A stretch of 64,000 nucleotides of DNA from Hevea brasiliensis (taxonomy: Eukaryota > Streptophyta > Magnoliopsida > Malpighiales > Euphorbiaceae). A program made the translations under genes and the position numbers. Position 1 is the stretch's first letter. Each line of letters opens with the position of its first letter. The notes beneath the pieces are model-generated. The model did no database searches. It was not told the DNA's origin and was given only the letters and a program-made list of their open reading frames with translations. Positions 33,209 through 45,439 of the stretch are shown in pieces. The stretch spans positions 115,980,194 to 116,044,193 of the forward strand of contig NC_079495.1 of the NCBI RefSeq assembly GCF_030052815.1, given 5' to 3'.

Positions 33209-36200
33209 TGTAACACCCCGAATCTCCGAGCTCTGAATAGTACCATTTTTTGTCCATGACTTGTACTATTCAAAGACACCTTGAGGACCAAAAATAAAAT
33301 GAAAATTTATTGAGATAGACACAATAAAATTCAAGTGACCTAAAAATATAAGGACTCACTGGGTATATTGAAAAAGAGGGATTATGACCCGATGAGGGGC
33401 ATTTTGGTCAATTTACTTCAAGAGTTGACTTTTGATCAAAATGTAAATTAAGTTAAATGAAAAATAATATATTAAATTATGAAGAAATTTAATGGAAAAA
33501 TTAAGTGTGAATGTAAAAAGAAAAAAAAAAGAATAAAAATTTAAGTTTAGTTACTTTTATGACACAATTAAAATTTTAATTTAAATAAATTAATTTTTGG
33601 GGATAAATATATAAGAGATAAGACACTTAACTAAAAATAAAAAAGGTCATTTTCCTTCTTCTTTTCCCCATTGTGTTTCCCCCATAGTTCTCTCTCTTCC
33701 TCTCTCTTTTTTCTCTCTTCTTCTTCACTCTTCCATCAACAAACCTCCTCAACCATTGATTCCCCACATCTCTTCCATTAATCTTCCACCAAATTAATAG
33801 AAAAAAAAAACCCTAATTAAGTATCAAAGTGAAGATTGGGAGGAAGAAGAATAAGTAAAGAGTGGAGGAAATTCAAGTTTGGGAAAAGCTTCCTTAAAGG
33901 TAAGTTATTTCTCTAGTTAATTCATTGGGTATGCAAGAGATTAAGGTTAATTATGGAAATTTAACTTAAGAAAATAAAAAAAATCATGCATAACACTAGA
34001 GATAGGAATTTTGGTCCACTTTGGGAAAAATTATGGTTTTGATGTGCTTTAATTAAATTGATGATGGATTCAAGTTTAATTTAAGTGGTAAACATGTTGG
34101 GATAGTGAAATTTAATGGGATTTGCATAAATTGGAAAATGAAAGATTAGGGTTCATGGGGAAATTAGGACTTTTATGCTAGAGAGTGAAATTGATGTGTG
34201 TAATATTAAATTATGACTACTTAGCATGAATTGAATGTGGGTTGATGTTAGTTGGTGGAAGGAATTAATGGAATGGCATGTATTAGGGAAAACTGTAAAC
34301 TTGGGTGTTGGAAAATTGGGGGTTTTGTGCTAGGAAGTGCCATTGATGTGTTTAATGTTAAATTATGATTATTTGTGGAGAATTAAATGTGAATTGAGGT
34401 TGGTTAATGGAAGCAATTGAAGAAATAAAAATTTAACCTATGGCAAAATTTTACACACTGAGTTCAGTGTGCTTGGCAACCCATAAGTTGAGCTACACAA
34501 CTCCAATTGGTGTGAAACCAATTGGAAATGAAACTTAAGACATAAGGCTAGATTTTTCATGAGATACCCAACCTAGAAAATGACCATAAACTGCCCTAAA
34601 TGAACCTTGAAACTAGAAGCCAAAATCTGGAAATCTAAAAATTTACCAAATGAACAGTAAACTTTGCAAGGCCATAACTCTCTCTAGAAAACTCTGATTT
34701 AGGTGATTCTTGAACCAATGGAAACCTGAAACATAGTAGAACATTTCATATGAAGAACTTAAGGCCAAATTATGGACTTAACCCAATCAAATTGCTAAGT
34801 AAAGTTGAGTCACCAAATCTGCCAAAATCTAAAAATTTGCAAATTGACCATATGAACAGTAAAATTTGCAAGGCTATAACTCTCCCTAGAACACTCTTAT
34901 TTAGGTGATTCTTGAACTGATAGAAAATTAAAACATAGTAGAACATTTTGTATGAAGAACTTGAAGCCTAATTACGAACTTAACCCAACCAAATTGCTGA
35001 GCAATATTGAGTTGATAAATCTGCCAGAACAATGAATAGTAACATAAATAGTAATCTTTGCATAGCCATAACTTTCTCTAGAAAACTCCGATTTAGATGA
35101 TTCTTAAACCGGTGAAAATCTAAAATATAGTAGAACATTTCATATGAAGAATATAAGGCCAAATTATGAACTTAACTCAATCAAATTTTTGGACAAAGCT
35201 AAGTCACTAAATCTGCCAAAATCAGCCTCACGTGAACAGTAAAATTTATTTGACTATAACTTTGGCTACACAACTCCAAATGAGGTGATTCAAAAAGAGA
35301 AATAAAGATGAGACCTAGAGGGACAATTTTCATGAAGAATAGCTCATCAAATTATGATTGGAACTAGGTAAAAATTGGGTTCAAAGATTGAGGCACCAAG
35401 CTGTCCAAAATCCAAAACTCTTTAAAATTTACAAAGCTAACTTGGGATGCATTAGACATTCATATAATAAGTACTTGGCAGCAATTTAGATGAGTATTAA
35501 GATATTCTATTTGTGTATTTTTAGTAGGGAAAGAGGTTGGGACGGACAAGGAGAAGTAAGTAAAGATAAAGGAGTTCATTGAAGGTTTGTGCACAACTAA
35601 TATTTTTCTTCGTTTTTAAACTTGTAAATTAATTGGAATGTGTTTATTTGAATGAATTTGCTTTGAACGAGTTTACTTTGAAAGAAATATGGTTTTTCTC
35701 TTGCATTTGAGAAATTTGGGTGTTACCACCTCTATATGGATTCTATGATAATTTGAATGTATTTATTGGGTTGTAAATGTGATTGTTGATTGGGAAAGTT
35801 TTGAAAATTGTTTTGAAACCACAGTTAGCATGACAGTCCCTTTTGGAAATCTCCAGTAGTAATGGCTACTTGGGGTTGATAATTGATATTAATTATGTCT
35901 TCCATTAATAACGGTTAGTGGAGTAAGACTATATGAGTACTCATTAGCTAGCTAGCCTTTCCCTCATTAATAACGGTTAGTGAGGTTGAGATTGCTTTAT
36001 CGTGATGTACAACACGGCATTGATCGTGAAATTTTGTGTCATGGTCTAAACTGTGTGTTGATGTTGGCAACACTTATGCTTTGTGAATGGTGATTTTTAA
36101 AGTATGATTTCTCATTCGAAATGTAATTTTAATAAATGATTCTTATAGACTCAGAAAGTTTTGTGATGTTATCATGATTATGCAAATATATGATTTCTTA

Positions 36201-36753
36201 TATTTGGACAAGTTGTGTTTTACCTTAAGTTTTAAAGTTATTAGTTATGCACCACTGAGTGATATACTCAGCGATAGCTTATTTATGCTATTGTAGGTAA
36301 GGGAAAGGAGAAGGTTGCCGAGTGAGAAACTTGAAAGCAGTATTTTGGTTTTGATTGTGGGTATATGTCGTAGGTATACCCTTATAATTTCCTTTTGATG
36401 TATTTTGTACCTATATGTATGAATGTATGGACATTGAGCAGTTTATATTTAAAAGCATTACATTGCTATCACATTTTTGAGTTTGTAACTATTTGTATTT
36501 TATTTTGAGACTTATGCAAAATGTATCTTTTGTAATAATAAGTTTATTTCCTCTAATGAATGTTTAATTGATATATAATTGAATTTTAACTATTCCCATG
36601 CAGTTTTCCTCAAAAGAATTGATAAGATAAAAAGCTATGATTTGTTTAAAATCCCTTTTAGCATAATTAATGGGTTATCAGTAGGTGTAGTTCGGTAATT
36701 CATTAGGTATGCTACGGGAACATGTCATGCTTTAAAAGGGATAAGGTGTGACA
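33209..36753 (+). mobile_element. Solo LTR (3545 bp) of a Tekay-like element in E3 RT
   Basis: Starts TGTAACACCCC and ends GGTGTGACA, flanked by GAGCT on both sides, with no internal coding region, PBS or polypurine tract. It therefore arose by recombination between the two LTRs of a full element. It shares segments with the E1 LTR (for example 35933-36066 against 2260-2398 in inverse orientation), so it belongs to a related family. Tandem repeats of about 195 bp lie at 34640-35330. A (T)-rich, CT-rich leader is at 33645-33730. Confidence 0.93.
34640..35330 (+). repeat. About 195-bp tandem repeats within the solo LTR
   Basis: Three to three and a half diverged copies, each with GCCATAACTCTCTCTAGAAA, GGTGATTCTTGAACC and CATAGTAGAACATTT, repeating near 34671, 34872 and 35065. 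A single related unit lies in the E3 LTRs (about 28430-28570 and 40980-41110). Confidence 0.75.
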
Positions 36754-36758
36754 GAGCT
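36754..36758. repeat. Target-site duplication of solo LTR, right copy (GAGCT)
   Basis: Matches 33204-33208; sequence from 36759 continues the RT reading frame. Confidence 0.92.
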
Positions 36759-37970
36759 CCAGTGCTATTTGTGAAAAAGAAAGATGAGACTTTGAGGTTA
36801 TGCATTGATTACCGACAGTTAAATAAAGTAACTGTGAAGAATAAGTACCCATTGCCAAGAATTGATGATCTGTTTAATCAATTGAAGGGAGCAAGCGTAT
36901 TTTCCAATATTGATCTCAGATCAGGGTATCATTAGCTAAGGGTAAAGAATGCAGATGTGCCTAAGACTGCATTCAGGAGCCGGTATGGGCACTATGAATT
37001 TCTGGTGATGCCGTTTGAATTGACAAATGCACCAGTGACTTTCATGGACCTTATGAACCGTGTCTTCCATCCATACTTAGATCGGTTTGTAGTGGTCTTT
37101 ATTAACGATATTTTGGTGCATTCCAAGAATAGAGAAGAACATGATGAGCATTTGAGGATTGTTCTGTAGACTCTAAGAGAGAAGAAGTTGTATGCTAAGC
37201 TATCCAAGTGTGAATTATGGTTGAATGAGATTGTTTTTCTTGGACGCATAGTATCAGCTGATGGGATTAGAGTGGATCCCAAGAAGATTGAAGCAGTAAT
37301 GGAATAGAAGCCTCCCAGAAATGCAACTGAAGTCAAAAGTTTCTTAGGGCTAGCTAGGTATTACAGAAGGTTTGTGAAGGGGTTTTCTCTGATAGTTGCT
37401 CCACTGACTAAGTTGCTGCATAAGAATGTAAAATTTTACTGGAATGACAAGTGTTAAGCCAATTTTGAGAAATTAAAGGCTATGTTGACAGAGGCACCAA
37501 TGTTAACGCAGCCAGTATTTGGGAAGAAATTTGTGGTCTACAGCGATGCTTCCCATAATGGGCTAGGGTGTATTCTGATGCAAGAAGGGAAAGTGGTCGC
37601 CTATGCTTCCAGACAGTAAGGCCACATGAAAACAACTACCCTACTCATGATCTGGAGTTAGCAGCAATTATCTTCACATTGAAGATATGGAGGCACTACT
37701 TGTATGGTGAAAAATGCTACATATATATAGACCACAAAAGTTTGAAGTATTTACCAACCCAGAAGGAGCTCAACATTAGACAGAGACGATGGATTGAGTT
37801 CCTAAAGGACTATGATTGTGTTATAGATTATCATCTTGGGAAGGCAAATGTGGTTGCTGATGCTTTGAGCAAAAAGTCTATTGCAGCCTTAAGATCCTTG
37901 AATGCCTGTTTATCTTTAGCTCATAATGAAGCTATTTTGGCTGAGTTGCAAGTAAAGCCAAACCTGCTAT
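36759..37970 (+). pseudogene. E3 reverse transcriptase and RNase H (catalytically dead)
   Basis: RT continues with [45 protein letters not shown] (usual Gly now Glu). The catalytic F/Y-x-D-D box reads FIND: the first Asp is Asn at 37104-37106, a G-to-A change that abolishes activity. Stops: TAG 36933-36935, TAG 37167-37169, TAG near 37306, TAA near 37456. RNase H begins [17 protein letters not shown] (about 37530); a one-base loss near 37616 shifts the frame, which continues [15 protein letters not shown] and [17 protein letters not shown] at 37970-37972 follows. Confidence 0.88.
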
Positions 37971-37972
37971 AG

Positions 37973-39440
37973 CAGATACAGGAGGAGCAGAAGATGGATG
38001 AGAAATTAATGATTGTTATGGGCAAAATCATAAAGGGGAAAGAGACTGAATATGAGGTGAAAGAAGATGGGTGTTTGTACTACAAGGGAAGAGTATGTGT
38101 GCTAGATGATGGGGAATTGAAGACAAGTATTCTGATAGAGGCACACAACAGTGTTTATGCTATGCACCCAGGGAGTACCAAAATGTACCATGACTTGAAG
38201 CCTCACTACTGGTGGCTTGGTATGAAGAAGGATATAGCTGACTATGTGACTAGATGTTTAACATGTCAGCAAGTCAAGGCAGAACATCAAGTTTCATCAG
38301 GTTTGTTACAGCCCATAAACATACTTGAATGGAAATGGGATCGGGTCACCATGGATTTTTTTAGTGGTCTACCTCTCACCCAAAAGAAACATAATGCAGT
38401 ATGAGTGATAGTAGATAGATTGACTAAATCAGCACATTTTCTGCTAGTAAGAATTGACTATTCACTGAAAAAGCTAGCAGAATTGTATATCAGTGAGATA
38501 GTTAGATTACATGGAATCCCAATTTCGATTATATCTGATAGAGACTCGAGGTTTACATTTAGATTTTGGAAGAAGTTTGAAGAAGCCTTGGGCACACAAC
38601 TCCATTTTAGCACGGCTTTTCATCCTCAAACGGATGGATAGTCGGAACGGGTGATTCAGGTAAACCTTGAAACCTATTGAATTATTATAAATATTAAATT
38701 GAAATGATAGTAATAACATGAAATGTGTGATAGGTGCTTGAGGATATGCTAAAGAGTTGTGTCATAGAGTTTGAGGGAAGTTAGGACAGATACCTCCCAC
38801 TGACAGAATTTGCTTACAATAATAGCCACCAAGCTAGTATTCAAATAGCTCCTTATGAAGCCTTATATGGGAGGAAGTGCAGAACACCATTGTGTTGGAC
38901 TGAACAAGGTGAAGGGAAACTTGTGAGACCAAACCTAGTGAAATAGACTGAGGAGAAGGTGAAACTGATAAAAGCTAATTTGAAAGTTACCTAAGACAGA
39001 CAGAAGTCATATGCTGACTTGAGGAGAAAAGACATAGAATATGAAGTTGACGATAAGGTATTTCTCAAAGTATCACCATGGAAAAAGGTATTGAGATTTG
39101 GGAGAAAGGGTAAGTTAAGCCCTAAGTTTATTGGCCCATATGAAATCATTGAGCGTGTGGGTCCAGTAGCCTACAGGCTAGCTTTACCACTAGAGCTGGA
39201 CAAAATCCATAATGTGTTTCACATATCTATACTGAGAAGATACAGATTAGACCCTTCACATGTCATATCAATGGAAGAAATTAAAATACAACCAGATTTG
39301 ACATATGAAGAGGAACCAATAAGGATCCTAGCTCAGGAACTGAAAGAATTGAGAAATAAGTAGATTCCACTAGTGAAAGTGCTTTAGAGGTGCCACAGCA
39401 CCGAAGAGACAACCTAGGAAAGTGAAGAGATGATGAGGCA
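37973..39440 (+). pseudogene. E3 integrase with chromodomain remnant
   Basis: Zinc region (HPGSTKMYHDL...CLTCQQVK, 38165-38275), DDE core with first Asp in TMDFFSG (about 38350), second in SDRDSRF (about 38537) and Glu just after TAG 38639-38641. A 74-bp GT-AG spacer (38660-38733) then interrupts the frame and is best read as an intron. Downstream: FAYNNSHQASI, YGRKCRTPLCW, and a GPF/Y-type KFIGPYEIIERVGPVAYRL (about 39125). The C-terminus keeps a chromodomain outline (IPLVKVL-RCHSTEETT) in which two Trp codons are stops. Further stops at 38402, about 38782, 38943 and 38991. It would target insertion to chromatin if intact. Confidence 0.87.
38660..38733 (+). other. Predicted 74-bp intron in the E3 integrase
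   Basis: GTAAAC donor at 38660 after CAG, acceptor TGTGATAG ending at 38733, AT-rich inside and containing stops. Removing it joins codons in phase 0 (Gln to Val) and restores the conserved chain just after the catalytic Glu. The size fits a minimal plant intron. Confidence 0.65.
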
Positions 39441-39493
39441 ACAGTTTCCTCAATTGTATATATCAGGTAAATTTCAAGGATGAAATTTTTATT

Positions 39494-39506
39494 AGAGGGG
39501 AAGAGC
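39494..39506 (+). other. Polypurine tract of E3
   Basis: AGAGGGGAAGAGC directly before TGTAACGCCC, the right LTR start. Confidence 0.8.
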
Positions 39507-42417
39507 TGTAACGCCCTCACTTTAGGTAGTCCATATATTCTACTGTTCCGACAACTAATGTTTGTCAGAACAGCCAGAATGTCTGAAACTATATTTAAAC
39601 TAGAGTGAGGAGTCATAAATAACCTAAATAATGACAAGAAAAATTAAGAAAAAATTAAAGAAATGGAATGTAAAGAGGTTAAATGAGCCGAAGCTCCGGC
39701 GATGGGCAACCCTAACAAGAAGCGACTGTGAAGACAGTTGGCAACTCTAGACCCGTGAGGAACCCTGTGAAATAATTATTTGGGACTTAAGTGAAAGATT
39801 ATTTATATAACAATAGAATGCCAAGAAAATACAATAAAATTTATGTCAATCGATATAGACAATTTTAACTCAGTGAGTACAACAAAGGGCATTTTGGTCA
39901 TTTCACCCTCAGAGTTGATTTTAGACCAACTTGTCTATTTAAGTAAGTGAGATTTATATCATAAAATATAAATAAAAATTTAATTAGAAATGAGTAGGGA
40001 AAAAAGAAGAAAAGAAAATAAAGAAAAACAAATGAAATTAAATTAAATTAAATTTATGACATGTGCATGATGCAATAATAATGTAATTAAAATGCTTAAC
40101 CAATCACAATTAGACAAACACATTATATGAGACAAAAAGGAAATTAACTAAAATAAAATTTGACTCATCTTCTTCCATTTCTTTCTCATGGCCGAACCTC
40201 CATAGGTGAAGAGCTCTCCCATTTCTTCCTCATTTTAGCTTCATTCTCTACCGATTTTCACCATAAAACCTATAAACTCCAACACAAAAATTAGTAATTA
40301 GGCCTTGGAGAAGTGATTGGCTGTCAAGAATTGAAGAAAAAGTAAAGTTTAGGCAACTTCCCAATTGTGGCAAGAGAGGTTAGTGCTAATTCTCTCTCCC
40401 TCTTCTCTTTATTCATTGTTAGGAACTTAATTTGAGCTAGAATTTATTGAAATTGAATTAAAATATACATGTTAGACCACCCATGAATTTCGGCAGCCAT
40501 GAGTAGGGGAGGGTTATGATGAATTCCAATTAAATTAAAGTTGATTAGTGATGATCTTGATGAGTATATGTAGAGTATAACATCAATTTCCATAAGTGGT
40601 AGGAAATTGAGACATAAGGAATTAGGGTTTTGAGCCAAAATTAGAGTTTTGTCAAATTGTTGATGAATTGGTGTTATTAAGGTCAATTAGTGACCATTTG
40701 GTGTGGTTTGACCTTAAAATGAAATTGGTTGTGGAATTGAATTGTGAATTGAATGAGTTGCTTTTGTGCAAGAAATTTTGGACTTTGAGTTCAATGGGTT
40801 TGGGCAGCCATAAGTTGAATTGTGTAGCTTCAATTGGTGTAAGGCCATTTGAAGGTGAAACTAGAGACATAATGCCACATTTTTCATTAAGAGACCCTGC
40901 CCAGAAAACCAACACAAAGTGACCTAAATTTGGCTTGAATCTGGGTAATCAAAATCTAGACCTGGAAAAATGACCATATGAATAATGATTGTTCAAATGG
41001 ACATAACTTTGTGTAGAGAGGTCCAAATGACCTGATTCTTAAACCCATGGAAAGGTTAGACATAGTAAAACAACTTTCATGAAGAACGGAAACCCAAATT
41101 CTGACTATAACATAATCAAATTGCTAACCAAAATTAGCTCATCAAAACTGCCAAAAATTCTGGACATTGACTAATCTGGCCAGTTATGGTAAAAATGCCA
41201 TAACTTGAGCTACAAAACTCCAAATGGAGTGATTCAAAAATGGAATTAAAGTAGAGACATTAAGAAATAACTTTAGTGAAGAAAATTTAGCCAAAATTCC
41301 ACTGTAGATTGGTCTTATGGAACAGTAAACATAGGTGACAAAAACTGAAATTTTGGAAATACTTCTAGGAAGACTTGAATTATGGTTGGCAATTAATGCC
41401 AATAAATTTCTAACCCAAAATGTGGTATTATCATGAATTTAGAATTTATATTCCTATTATTTATGAAATAATCAAAATTTGTATGAATAGTAATGTGAAT
41501 AGTAAACACAATGATACAAAATGCAAAGAACTAAAACCTAAATTTGCTAATATGCCCTTGTATGCTTAGTTATGATTGGTTTCAATAGGTTGGCATGTCG
41601 ATAGAGTTTTGACTACAGTACTGCTTATGACTTCGTGCCATTTCATAAATTATGGCTTTTATTGCCATTTTGTGATATTATAGCTTTTGGCCATTTTGTT
41701 ATTCTTTAACATACATGGCTTTATGCCCGATTGATATTATGGCTTGTTAGCCATTCTGTTGCACACCTAGTAGACACCATGTGACCAATAGTGTGACGGC
41801 CTGAAGTACTCAGTACCCAATGCCAGTTTACCAATTTATCCAGTCCAGTCAACTGGTATAGGTTACTTGGACAATTAAAATAAGTCTTACAAAAAAATTT
41901 ACAACCAAATAATGAACATAAAAATCACTAAATTAAGGATTTTATAAATAGTTACCAAAAATTCAATCTGTGTGAATTATTAGCATAATTTTTTTGTATT
42001 TGATTATTTAGTTTATTTTTATATTATATTGGCACCACTAAGCTTTATGCTTAGCGCGTCGCTTTTTGCCATGCATAGGTACTGGGGATCAGGAGAGAGA
42101 GCCCAGTAGACCTTAAATTGAGAGATTGAGTTTTTTATCTGCATTGGGTCCTGAGTGTCACCTCATCCAGCAGTGCTTTTGGTAGGATATATTTAGCTAG
42201 TGTATTTTGTTTCTTTTGGAACATTGTAATTAAATATTAAACATATAATGTATATTACCAAATTTGTACTTGGTTGCATATTATTGTAAATTAATGAAGT
42301 TTGTAATTTCATATATAAATTGTGTATGAATGGAAATGTGATGGAAATCTCATATGGATTCTTATGAGTGAAATTGATTGATGTCTTTATGGTGAAAATG
42401 AGTTTGAAAGAAAAAAG

Positions 42418-42459
<42 letters not shown>

Positions 42460-42658
42460 GTTTCACACAGATAAAAAATCATCAAAATATTAATAAATTA
42501 GGCAAAACTCCGTCAGTTTCTCCGATTGATTAATTAAACCTAAATTAATAAAATTGAATGTGATTATAAGGAAATGTAATAAGATAAGTTAATGCGCTTC
42601 GGCACTGAGTGTGACATGCCTTGCCCGACTACACTATAGACGGGTAAGGGGTGTTACA
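39507..42658 (+). repeat. E3 right LTR (3152 bp)
   Basis: Starts TGTAACGCCC after the polypurine tract and ends GTGTTACA. Aligns with 27320-30036 from about 39871 on. It carries an expanded (TA) microsatellite at about 42427-42457 that is short in the left LTR. Confidence 0.9.
42427..42457 (+). repeat. (TA)n microsatellite in the E3 right LTR
   Basis: About 15 TA units after an A-rich tract. The matching place in the left LTR (about 29820-29832) has only a few units. Confidence 0.85.
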
Positions 42659-42992
42659 CCATAGATGCCAAATATATGTATTCATTTTGAGCATTGTAGA
42701 TAGGAAAGCTTGCAATAAATTTTGAGATTGTATAAGCGATGTAACTTTTGTACATGAACTTTATATTTGTGAAATGATATGAATTCCACATGAATGATTA
42801 TGGGAAATTTACATGAGTGGCTGAAGGCATGATATGATATGGATATGATGAGATATGAATTGAAATGAATGAATTTAAAATATGATGTCATTAAAGTTAA
42901 TAGTGAACAAGACAAGGTAAGATAAAGTGCTCCGGCACAGAATGTGGCATTCCTTGCTCGGCTATATTGTGGACCGGGTAAGGGGTGTTACA
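42659..42992 (+). repeat. E6: 3' end of a related LTR interrupted by E3
   Basis: Ends with CCGGGTAAGGGGTGTTACA and has the GTGCTCCGGCACAGAATGTG block, close to the tail of the E3 LTRs (about 42590-42658). It is best read as the last 334 bp of another Tekay-like LTR into which E3 inserted; the rest lies left of the window. The candidate duplication after it is TAGAG (42993-42997). Confidence 0.65.
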
Positions 42993-43029
42993 TAGAGAGC
43001 TGGAGCGGGACATTTTCTTGGGTGATCAC

Positions 43030-43870
43030 GTTCATCATCCACCGTTTATGCTCAACTCCAATAACGTCCAAGCACAGGTATCTACAAGAGTTTGCTAGCT
43101 CTTGAGCTCCTTTACCATAGCCTTCTTGACCTCGTTAATATCGATATTCTTTTCTAGCCTCTCGGCCAAGTAATTCCAACTCCGTGGGACGCCTTCGAAG
43201 CTACGGGGATCTCGGCTCCATCAAATAAAGAATCGATCTTTCTAGTTCTTCAGCGAGGAAGGGAGATTGACGAAGAGTCCACAGTTCAGCTTCGCCTGGA
43301 AGAACCAGTATTCATCATTCTTTCATCGAGCGAGTCAATGTAGTTCAACAAAGAATTTCATCATGGGCTTCAGGCCTTTAGCTCAGCATAAAGCTCAAAA
43401 AGCCACTAGAGTTCACCATGAGTTCGAATGCAGTTAAGCCACGCAAACTCGATGATATCTCAAGACATCCTTATAAAACTGATCCAAGGGAAATCATAAC
43501 CCAACTTTGAACTGCTCTTCATAAACCATAATCTAATCTCCCTCCTCAAAAAAGTAATCGGCTCAGAGATCCCAATGACATCTAATGATCTCAAAAGCAT
43601 TGGTTGGGAGATTATACTCCTGACTAATCTGCGCTAGCTTGGAGCATTTAAGAATTGATACCACCTCATCCACCGAGAGAGCTTCTTTCCTTGGGATTGG
43701 AGCTTGTCCCTAGCTTGGCCCTACGGGTTGGTTAGAGGTCGAATGGACTGCTACTTCAGTCTTAGGTTGCCCACTTAGTCCGACCTCTTCACCCTCATTG
43801 AAAGGTCCATGAAATGTGTACTGATAGCAGGCTCGCAGCTCTCTGACCCTTGGTGCCACTCCTTTTCAGG
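43030..43870 (-). pseudogene. Antisense LTR gene, old copy in E5
   Basis: Minus-strand similarity to exon 1 of the 21822-23676 gene: the LRADYFFEE...MVYEEQFK block (about 43515-43580), NDEYWFFQAKLNCGLF (about 43280-43330) and the SLKN...DRFF stretch (about 43225-43260). The start codon is lost: the ATG is replaced by AGG near 43865, followed by a still similar Ser-Gly-x-x-Gly-Gln-Arg. Many stops and indels. It shows that the antisense gene is older than E2 and was shared by this group of LTRs. Confidence 0.7.
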
Positions 43871-44034
43871 TGAAGAGAGAAAATATGCAATCGAAAAAGA
43901 TCAAATACTATTACCTTCGATGAAAATGTTGTCAGAGATCAAAAACTAGGGAGAGAACTCCTCGGAGATTTGAGAGAAAAGAGAGAATGTAGAAATGCAA
44001 AATGTGAGAGTGACCCCCTCGCGCCCCCTTGCCC

Positions 44035-44045
44035 CTATATATATA
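44035..44045 (-). promoter_or_regulatory. TATA box of the antisense gene in E5
   Basis: CTATATATATAG (palindromic) about 170 bp upstream of the lost start, at the place where E2 LTRs have TATAAATAG. Confidence 0.5.
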
Positions 44046-44858
44046 GCCCTAGGCATTTAATGCCTGTGAGATCTAAAGTGATATCTTAGTTAACAATTTT
44101 CCCCATATTCAATGCATACTAGAAAAGACTGGATAAGGATAGATTAGATAAAGGGCATCAGATGAAGCACTTTTGAGCTACCACAGAGATCAAATTGAAA
44201 GAATTCGAATAAAGTGTGATGTGAAGAGACCGCAGGTTTTTAAGAAATTAGAGAAAGTTACTTCATAAAGGGAGACACAAGACAGATCAAGAGGAATCAG
44301 ATGAGAATGTTCAGACAGAGGAACTTGATAAAGGGTTCAGAAATTACCAGATCGAAAGAATGTCAAACTAAGATCATGGTAGAAAGGTTGTGTAAGGATT
44401 TCAAAGACATCACTTTGAATCCTGGCCCTTGGTTTATAGGATCAAATTTTCACCATCAGATTTGAGTTGGTTAAAGTGATGGGGGTGTGATTCAATCTTC
44501 ACCATTAATTCTACTTGTAAGGATAAATCTGGGACATTGATTCGAGGCAGTTAAAACATGATAGTATGCTTTAGTCTCCACCATTGATTTTATTTGTAAG
44601 GATAAATCTCAGGCCCCCGGATTAAAGTGATAAATGCAAATTTGGTACCTTCCAATCCTAACCCTTAATCTGATTTGTAGGGTTTAACTCCCAACCATTG
44701 GATCAAAAAAGAAAAGGATGGAGGAGTCTTAGATTGAACGTTGCCCTTAAATCCTTGGTCACTTTAATTCTTGACCATCGGATGTTGTCCTTTTCAATTT
44801 AGACCCTTCCTCTTTTTCATATTGAATTCTGGCTCTCCATTTTAAGGCCCTCGTTCCC

Positions 44859-44866
44859 TATAAATG
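44859..44866 (+). promoter_or_regulatory. Sense TATA box in E5 LTR
   Basis: TATAAATG in the context GTTCCCTATAAATG, matching the E2 sense box in GTTCCTATAAATA at 25439. Confidence 0.5.
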
Positions 44867-45439
44867 CCCAAAATTTTCACTGTTGAGGGGGTCCTTTTCC
44901 CAAAGAAAGAGCTGAGAGAATATAAGGAGAAGGCTTTAGAAAACGTCAGTTTTTCTAAAGAATCTTCATTGTAGCACCAGCATCAGACAGCTCACTTTCT
45001 CTAAAGTACCCTAACTCATCACTTCTAAAAATCAATTTGATAGTGATTTGGCTCCATTTCTGAGCTTCATATGTCAGAACTCACTTACCCCATCATTGCT
45101 AGAGCCCCTTTGCAAGTAAAACTTTTGACGTCTATATGTTTCTTTTAAAGGGGATAGTTTAAGTCGCATCTACAATGTTACGTAAGCTAGAACCTGAGCT
45201 CTATAAATATTTAGTCATGCCGAACTTTTAAGGAAATAAGGTTAAAATTGATTTATGCTTATTTTGTAAATATTACTGTTATGTTGTTGTGGTACTAGAA
45301 AATATCATTTTTATCATTTTACTTTATATTAAAAGCATCATAGTTTGGGTTAGGATAAAATAATAGATTGTATTAAAAGCATGTTTCTTATTTTGAAATG
45401 GTTTAGGAATAATCGTGTGAGTTGGGATAAAATAATAGG

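Larger units (their letters stand above)
27320..42658 (+). mobile_element. E3: Tekay-like Ty3 chromovirus, host of three insertions
   Basis: Plus-strand element: left LTR (27320-30036, its first 350-odd bp lost beyond the E1 insertion), PBS (30042-30053), gag, protease, RT, RNase H, integrase, remnant chromodomain, polypurine tract (39494-39506) and right LTR (39507-42658). It has received E1 in its left LTR, a Cassandra cluster in protease (31553-32611) and a solo LTR in RT (33209-36753). Many nonsense codons, mostly C-to-T or G-to-A, show it is long dead. It is itself inserted in LTR E6; the right duplication candidate is CCATA at 42659-42663. Confidence 0.88.
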
